Program-made: the position numbers and the translations under genes
Assembly (NCBI GenBank): GCA_965153455.1
Contig: OZ234497.1
Span: 1,240,001 to 1,304,000, forward strand
Reading direction: 5' to 3'
DNA: 64,000 nt
Origin: Sphagnum compactum
Lineage: Eukaryota; Bryophyta; Sphagnopsida; Sphagnales
Shown here: positions 57,860 through 64,000 of the stretch, one piece after another
How the letters are laid out: each line of letters begins with the position of its first letter
Numbering within the stretch: the stretch's first letter is position 1
Notes under the pieces: model-generated
What the model was told of the DNA's origin: nothing
What the model saw: the letters and a program-made list of their open reading frames with translations, nothing else
Database searches by the model: none

Positions 57860-59303
57860 ATGGCCAGCTATGAGCTCTACCGCAAGTCCTCCATAGGAAC
57901 CAGCCTTACAGATGCTCTGGAGGAGATGGTGACCAACGGCACTATCCCCCCGCTTCTGGCTGTCAAGGTGTTGATGCAGTTTGATAAGGTGATGTCGGCT
58001 GTATGTTCTGGTGTTCAGTTCTAGACCAAAAAAAATAAATCTAGATCATTGTTATCATCGGCATCATCATCGGCATCATCATCATCATCGTTGTCGTTAT
58101 CTTCTTCTTCTTCTTTTGATTTTTCTTCACTTTTATTTCACCAAGTTTGCAGTTCAGGTTTGTTTTTTGGTGGACGTTTTGTGGCCTCTTTCGTGCCTGT
58201 CCCCCTCTCCCTCTCCTTCCTCGACTCGTGTATTCTTTTCCCCCTCTTCCGGAGGTGATTCGGGTTCTTGTTTTGGGGATTGAGAGATGAGGTTTGGTGG
58301 ATGTGCAGTCGATGCAGGACGCCCTGCAGACGAAGGTCAAGTCCAAGACGCATTTCAAGGTAGGGTTTCCCTTTTCTAGGTTTAGTTTTTCAGCAAATCT
58401 TTCGTTTGAGTGCAATGTCTTTGCGTGGTTGGCGGTGAATTTAGAGGCAACGGAGAAGAAGTTGTACTGATAAGCTCTCTCTTCTCTCGTACGTTGACCT
58501 TTGAAAGAGTGAAGAGATTGAGCCCTCTCCCTGTTGTGCACAAAACATTTCCATATTATGTTCACACCATAGACAAAACTGAAACAGGGCACGAGTAGCT
58601 TAATAAATGTGTAATGTGTTTGAGAAGAGGCTCAGTGGGCTGTTGTCTTACGAAAAATTCTCATGAACTGGGTCTCGAAGTGCCTTGTGTAACCTTGTGT
58701 AACTTGGACCAGTTGCTGCGGGATTATTGAGGATGATTAACTCTGCAAAACCCTATTCTGCAGTGATGAATGCGGTTTCCAAGTTGTGTGGCATTGGGAA
58801 AGTTTTATGAAGGTTTTCAGGCACTCAAGTTATGGTAGATTTCAAAGTTCCTTGTGTAACTTCGACAAGTTGCTGTGGGATTAATGAAGAGGATTAACGC
58901 TGCAAAACCCTATTCTGCAGTGATGAATGCTCTTGCCAAGTTGTGTGGCATTTGGAAGGTCTTATGAAGGCTTTTGGTTGCTTAAAGCATGGTAGATTTC
59001 CTCCTCAACATCAGTGACCAGAAACAAAAGAATGGCCTGAAGAATGTGAGAGTGTGGAGAGCCCTGAAGTTATTTTAGTAGCAAGCGGTGATGATGGATC
59101 TCCTGGCATTGAAATGCTTTTTTTTCTCTCTAACAGGTTCTTGTGTGTTGTGCTGATGCCAGGGTCATTTGCACACCTACAGATTCTGTGACAATGTGTG
59201 GACTTTCATACTGGAGAATGCAGCATTCAAAACTGACAGTGAGTCTCAATCTGTGGATCATGTGAAGATTGTTGCTTGTGATGCCAAAATCATTGCCCGC
59301 TGA
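57860..59303 (+). CDS. TFIIA-S: Transcription initiation factor IIA gamma (small) subunit
   Basis: Three coding exons: 57860-57988, 58309-58359 and 59163-59303. Donors are AAG|GTGATG and AAG|GTAGGG, acceptors GTGCAG| and GCCAG|, and all introns are phase 0. The product is 106 residues, the usual length in plants. Exon 1 gives the N-terminal helical part ([20 protein letters not shown], then [14 protein letters not shown]). Exon 2 is [17 protein letters not shown]. Exon 3 gives the beta-barrel ([20 protein letters not shown], then [15 protein letters not shown]). TFIIA-gamma pairs with TFIIA-alpha/beta, binds TBP on promoter DNA and stabilises preinitiation complexes in the nucleus. All conserved blocks are present. 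The start follows an AAACAATGGCC context and aligns with the family start. It is probably expressed constitutively. Intron 1 has an ATC/TTC microsatellite, and intron 2 a tandem duplication. Confidence 0.95.
58672..58995. repeat. Tandem duplication inside TFIIA-gamma intron 2
   Basis: About 58672-58840 and 58841-58995 share CCTTGTGTAACTT, GTTGCTG(C/T)GGGATTA, the identical GCAAAACCCTATTCTGCAGT and then GATGAATG, AAGTTGTGTGGCATT and ATGGTAGATTTC. Unit length is 155-170 bases, with scattered differences. It does not touch exon 3. Confidence 0.85.
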
Positions 59304-62300
59304 GCTTTGATGCTTGGAAGTGCTACCTAAATTGACACAGGGTTGATACTCTCAGCATGGTACATAATGATGTAAGAGAGTTGGAGCAAGCCCAGCTTGC
59401 CCAGTATGCCAGATGCATTGTTTTTACCCAGAACAAACTTCTTCAAAACACATCTGCATGGTGGCACTGATTTGGATTGTCTGGCAGTTGTAGGTAGCCA
59501 AGGATTCACAGGATGCACTTAATGGCTTCATAAACTTTATGGTCATAGAATATGAACAATGCTGAGCTTTATATCGCTTAGTGAATTGTAGTGCAAAGAG
59601 CTGCAGAATTTCCTGACTCGAATCTGCAGATTTGCCACAAAACTCCAAAGGGGCATTGGGGATTGGAATTGAGCTGGATTTCGGTGGTAAGATTTGTGTG
59701 CTTAATGTTTACTCTTGCAGTTCCATGTTCTCTGCAGTTTGTCTTCCATGTGGGTTCAACATTATATACAATTGTGCAAGGATTTGGTGAGCACCAACCC
59801 ATTGTACTACCTTCTAAATTGACACAGCACCTTGTCTGTCTTTCTTGCACCTTCTCTTGGAGATGAAAGCAGATGCAATCGAATGTGAATTGCTTGTCAC
59901 ATACCACATGACAGTTTACTTCATGTTGCCAAAGCTCTGAAGCTAAAAACCCTATGGCCTGAAGGCATGCTTAAATGATGTAGTCCTACACTCATAAGGT
60001 ACACAAGTACCTTCTCTGAGATCTTGCACAGAGCCTGGGCTCCAGCAGAAATAGCCCTGAGAATGTGGTATGTTCAAGATCTCTGGTTGCTGTCAACAAA
60101 TGCATGACATTCCAGTTGAGAGTAAAACGAAAGAAGGTTCCTCTTTTAAATCATATTTGGAAAGGATTGGTGTTTTACTGAAAAGCATGATCATCAAAGT
60201 TTGTAGTGATTGTTCATTGCAACAAAGAGTAATTTGAGTGCCAAGTTCTGATGCAACTTATAGTTTCTAGCAAGTCTTGCATGAGCAGAGGAGTTGTTCA
60301 TGTATAGGTGAGGGTACATACCATGCATCTGAGGTGGAAACTGTGAAATGATTGTAATCATTACCTGACAGTAATTTGTATGATGTTCCACCAGGAGCTG
60401 GCTGAAGATCACCTTCTTCACACCATGCTTGTTTGCTTTGTCAAGGTACCATGTGGGTCGCTTGAAGCTTGCTACTGACAGGTTCCATTCTACTGCAGAA
60501 CAATTGTAGTCCATCTGAGATGGGATATAACCACATTATCATATCAAAAACTTGGACTGAGTTTTGACCTGTCACAGGTGTCCTTGATCCCCTTTAAATC
60601 ATCGAACCTAAGAGAAGAACTGAAAAAGAATGTCAAGAACGTTTTGTCAGCAAGTCATCAAAGTGTTTACAGTGCTGCTTGACCTTCTACTAGCTCCTTT
60701 GCAGGTTTCACACTTACTATGGGCTATATAACCAGGACACCTCAGCTGTGCAGATTTTCCTCCAAGGATATATCAATGACATTGCAGAGAAAACTCCAGA
60801 AACATGTTGAAGATAACCATCATGTCGGTTCCAGCAAATCCAAAACTAACATGACAAGAATGAGTGCAGTCACAAACTTATGAATCACTCACACGCATCA
60901 GATCAGCACCTTAGTCATGAGTTGCAGTGACTTCCCACTACTTTCTCAGCTTGTGACTACAGGTGTAGATAAGTATATACTTAAGGAAGAGGAGAATATA
61001 AAACCTTCAAGTTTGTGACATGGCCATTTCCAAACTAAGCTTAGAAGGCAACTTACTTGTAAGTTATGCACAAATCACTACCTCAACCCCAAGAGCTGAT
61101 TCCTTCTTAAGAAAGCACCACAGTAGGATTGAAAAGTGAGCATACTCCAATCATGATGCAAGCACACTGTGGTTCAGTGGGTATGAAACACTCAAGAATA
61201 AGGATCAAGTGCCCATAAATCCTCTACCATTTCAGAAACTCAGAAAATTCAATCCCCATTGCTGTTGTGTCTTTTGACACCCAAATGCACTGGTGGATAT
61301 GGCCTGGGCACAAACTGTTTGTGTTTCCAGGGGTGATGAGGGAACAGGGATTTTATGAAGGTCTAGATCAACAATTGATTGAAGTTGCTGCCACCTGAAT
61401 AACAGCTGGTCCTTCAGCCAAGCAGCCATGAGCTCCACATGCTGAGGGCCCCAGAAACCAGCTTATTCCATCCCATGGCTATAGTGGAGTAGCTTATCAA
61501 AGACAGTATTATTCTGTCATCTCCAGTTCACCAGGAACTTTCATTGCCAGACAGATTCCAAGTAGAAGGCCTTCCACTATGGAAAGGACGAGGGCTCAGC
61601 CACATTAAGATGCTTGAACATTGGATGGTAGACAACCAACATATCTCTCATTTCCCAAAGAATGCCCTGTGCCTAGTAGCTTCTTACAATGTCTGCAGCT
61701 TTTGGCATCTAAGAACTGGAAGCAGCAGACCCAAAAACCCGGTGCCTGGAAAAGGGTATTCAATGATTGCCCAGTGCCATTCTGCCATAATGAAGAGGAA
61801 CAGGTGGTGCAAGTGAATCAATCTCAATAGCAACATTGTCTGCTGTACATGTGCTTACAAAGTTGAACCAACATCACGTAGCCCATTGGCAAGTCCTTTT
61901 CTGAATGAACTGTTGGCCTGGGAACACCTCAGTTTACAAAATATAAAGAATTATTCACTGCATCATTTCAATTGAAAGCCCTTGTGGCCTGACCAATCTC
62001 TGCCCAAAACAGATTCAACATGGTTCTGTTTTTGAGACTATGGTACTGCAGCAGCAAATCTTGCTGGCTCTTCTGACCATGAAGCTCTAACATCAAGATA
62101 CATGCTCAAGGTCATGACCAAGAATTTTTTCTTTTTCATCTGAATTGGTTGCCCCATGTTGAATTTCAAACAAGTAGCCCATATCCTTCTGCAATGTGAG
62201 AATTGATCCAGTATCCTAAAACGGCTTGCTGATCAAGTGACAAGAACAGTGCCTCTGCAAAGTTTCCAATCTGTTGGCATCTCTGAACCACCAACCTGAC

Positions 62301-62969
62301 ACCATCCTGGAATTCTTCCCAGATCTTTAATCTCAGGCATGCACAGCCCCCAATGCAGCAACCACCATACATGTGTCTGTCATTATGCCAGAATAGGTGC
62401 CACTAGATGTCAGCCCTAGAACTAATATGCTCCAGCTTCAAATCTGGGTACAAAATTTGCTCAAGTTGCTTGGAAAAAAGATTTTACAAAGTCTGTTTGG
62501 TGCAAGTATGAGGGACAAGCACTGAGGAAGACAAATGCAATGATCTCCTAGAAGAGCAGATGACTCTCAAGTCTCTCAAGTAGGCGGATCAAGGCAATGT
62601 GTGAGGATGACAAATGCAATGATCACCAGATATGGTAGATTTTCCACAAAATTAGCCACTAGTGCTCAACTTGTATCTGTAAACATCTGGTTTCCTGTTA
62701 GAGATCGGAGTGAGGCTCCATACTTCCTGCAACAGCCTACTTTCCATAGGGACATGGTTCTGATTCTCTGCAAGGACTGAGGAACCACTAGGTTTGTACA
62801 CTGTATGTCATTCATTCACGAAGGTGAATCCCAGTAGAGCAAGAAGGAGACAAAGTCAGAATCTATTAGAACACAAGTATTCAGACAGCGGGTACAGATC
62901 CAGAGAACAATCGAATCGCAGGAAGAACTTTATCAACTAGATGAAGAGGAAAGAAAGCTCAGAAGATCT
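59304..62969. other. Region downstream of TFIIA-gamma, no supported gene
   Basis: The composition is balanced and it does not look like recent transposon DNA, but no domain is recognised on either strand. The open frames that stand out are 60481-60682 plus (67 codons without Met, including LREELKKNVKNVLSASH), 60194-60514 minus (106 codons) and 59578-59907 minus (109 codons). A short stretch after TTTGCAG at about 60705 (FHTYYGLYNQDTSAVQIFLQ, then stop after about 35 codons) has exon-like flanks. These could be exons of an unrecognised gene or chance. Confidence 0.3.
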
Positions 62970-63101
62970 TTACAATACCCAAAATGCTGGAGACACGCAG
63001 TACTGCCATTTAGGTGTCGTCGCTGGAGATGAAAAGCTCACGGGCTCTTCTTCTTCTGAGTCTGGTTCCGGCTCCCGCAGCTTCCTCTTCCTCCTCGACA
63101 T
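62970..63101 (-). CDS. Possible first exon of an unrecognised nuclear protein gene
   Basis: The minus strand has MSRRKRKLREPEPDSEEEEP, followed by VSFSSPATTPKWQ, with TAA at 62970-62972. The start has a basic cluster that would serve as a nuclear localisation signal, followed by an acidic run, typical of nuclear proteins. An overlapping frame (63010-63192) is also open but is low-complexity Glu/Arg. A GT donor could lie just after TGGCA near 63003. Downstream exons, to the left, were not identified. Confidence 0.3.
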   Translation of the reverse strand: MSRRKRKLREPEPDSEEEEPVSFSSPATTPKWQYCVSPAFWVL

Positions 63102-64000
63102 TTGTTGAGCCGTTCCCTACCCAAGCTGCTTCCCCGTTTGGTTGCTGCACCAGTATTTGGATATTGTCTTGACAAAACAACTTCCGCCCCAAAAATCTAA
63201 AATGTCCTCAACCCCTTTGCTTAAGAACACTTGCAGACTAGGGAAGTGACCAACAAAAGATGCAAGCAAGTCGGAGAAAAAAAAGAGGAATTGGAAGCAA
63301 TCTGCGCAAGAAGAGAACGAGGACAATGCAAAAGCTCTGTTACTTAGTACAAAGCAAATAACTTGCAAAACATGCAATGAAAAACAATGGCACCCAAATT
63401 CTCCATCGCAAAAAGTGTTCGCAACAACCAACAAAACACACACACACAATTTTTACATTTTCATAGCCAAAAGAAATTGCGATACTCGATCGGAGTGCCC
63501 CTTCCCTTTCCCTGTCTCACGACACGGCAATTCGGAAGTCGGTATGCAGAAAAAAGCAATGACAAAAGGGTGATGCAGCATCAACATGCATGACATTGTT
63601 GGAGCTTATTTAGAATCATTCATTCTGGAACGGAGAGTGGAGCTGCTTCTTCTGAGTCGAGCTTCTTCTTAGTTGCAATGGAGAGGCGAGTCGAGATTCC
63701 TCTACTTCGCTGCAAGGCGTCCGGCCATCCATATATACCAACACTTTTAACGTGCAATTAGAAACACACACACGAGAGGAAACCAAAATCGGATTTTCAC
63801 ATGCCACCCAATCATCAGTGAGGACATGCTCATCATCGAACACTTACCGTATCTTCGTCGTTTCTTGTCCTTTTCGAGACATTTCCAGCACACCAACTGA
63901 ATCTTTTCAAAAGCTCTTTGAACTCCAGAAACAAAGGAAAAGGGGAAACAAAAGACACGAGAAGAGGATGAGCTTGTCCAGAAAATAAAAAGAAAACTAT
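63102..64000. other. Possible promoter/leader of the minus-strand exon; otherwise unassigned
   Basis: On the minus strand a TATA-like CATATATACC lies at about 63730-63740. A short CA repeat is at 63437-63448. The ORFs on both strands (63117-63449, 63616-63843, 63752-63988) have no recognised domain. Confidence 0.25.

Noticed and set aside
58041-58592. 183-codon minus-strand ORF across TFIIA-gamma intron 1 and exon 2
   Set aside because: Antisense to a real exon and to the ATC/TTC microsatellite; its Met/Lys runs are translations of simple repeats.

Overview
This window reads as nuclear DNA of a land plant. It holds a three-exon TFIIA-gamma gene with GT-AG introns and TATA-box promoters. It also holds many decayed plant-type transposable elements: a Ty3/gypsy pol, LINEs, a CACTA-type element, a Helitron, a PIF/Harbinger transposase, MITEs and a solo LTR. 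The style of the LINE and gag-like relics would fit a non-seed plant (fern or lycophyte), but I cannot fix the species. Only three genes look intact: two NmrA-like reductases and TFIIA-gamma.

Layout. The left 39 kb is built on a tandem array of one ancestral unit: an intronless minus-strand NmrA-like gene with its promoter and long flanks. Copy A (gene 3090-3974) has one nonsense codon. Copies B (16619-17497) and C (37544-38425) are open, at 292 and 293 residues. A fourth, diverged piece (31290-32830) keeps upstream flank only. Transposons separate the units. Between A and B lies a minus-strand Ty3/gypsy pol (about 4950-9760) split by a CACTA-type element (6477-9035). It is followed by a repeat family interrupted by a non-autonomous Helitron (10267-11253), and then by a gag-like ORF (12330-15476) split by a solo LTR (13748-14577) with a perfect 5-bp target duplication. 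Between B and C lie Helitron relics, a second copy of the gypsy-associated block, a fold-back element, a MITE and a LINE (27065-30949) that has lost the front of its reverse transcriptase.

From 39.6 to 57.7 kb I see no live gene. There is an old LINE (about 40640-45970) carrying an LTR fragment, a perfect 18-bp hairpin (47466-47505), a roughly 190-bp tandem repeat (48161-48600), and a PIF/Harbinger transposase relic (49640-51690) with an internal insertion and lost catalytic residues. A minus-strand ORF at 54142-54681 might be a partner gene of that element. TFIIA-gamma (57860-59303) is complete and gives the expected 106-residue protein. To its right I can support only a possible minus-strand first exon (62970-63101).

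The genes do not form a pathway. TFIIA-gamma is a general transcription factor subunit. The NmrA-like proteins are probably cytosolic NADP-binding oxidoreductases or redox sensors of unknown substrate. The rest is nested transposon history, some of which can be ordered in time. Names were assigned by reading translated motifs by eye; no database search was possible.
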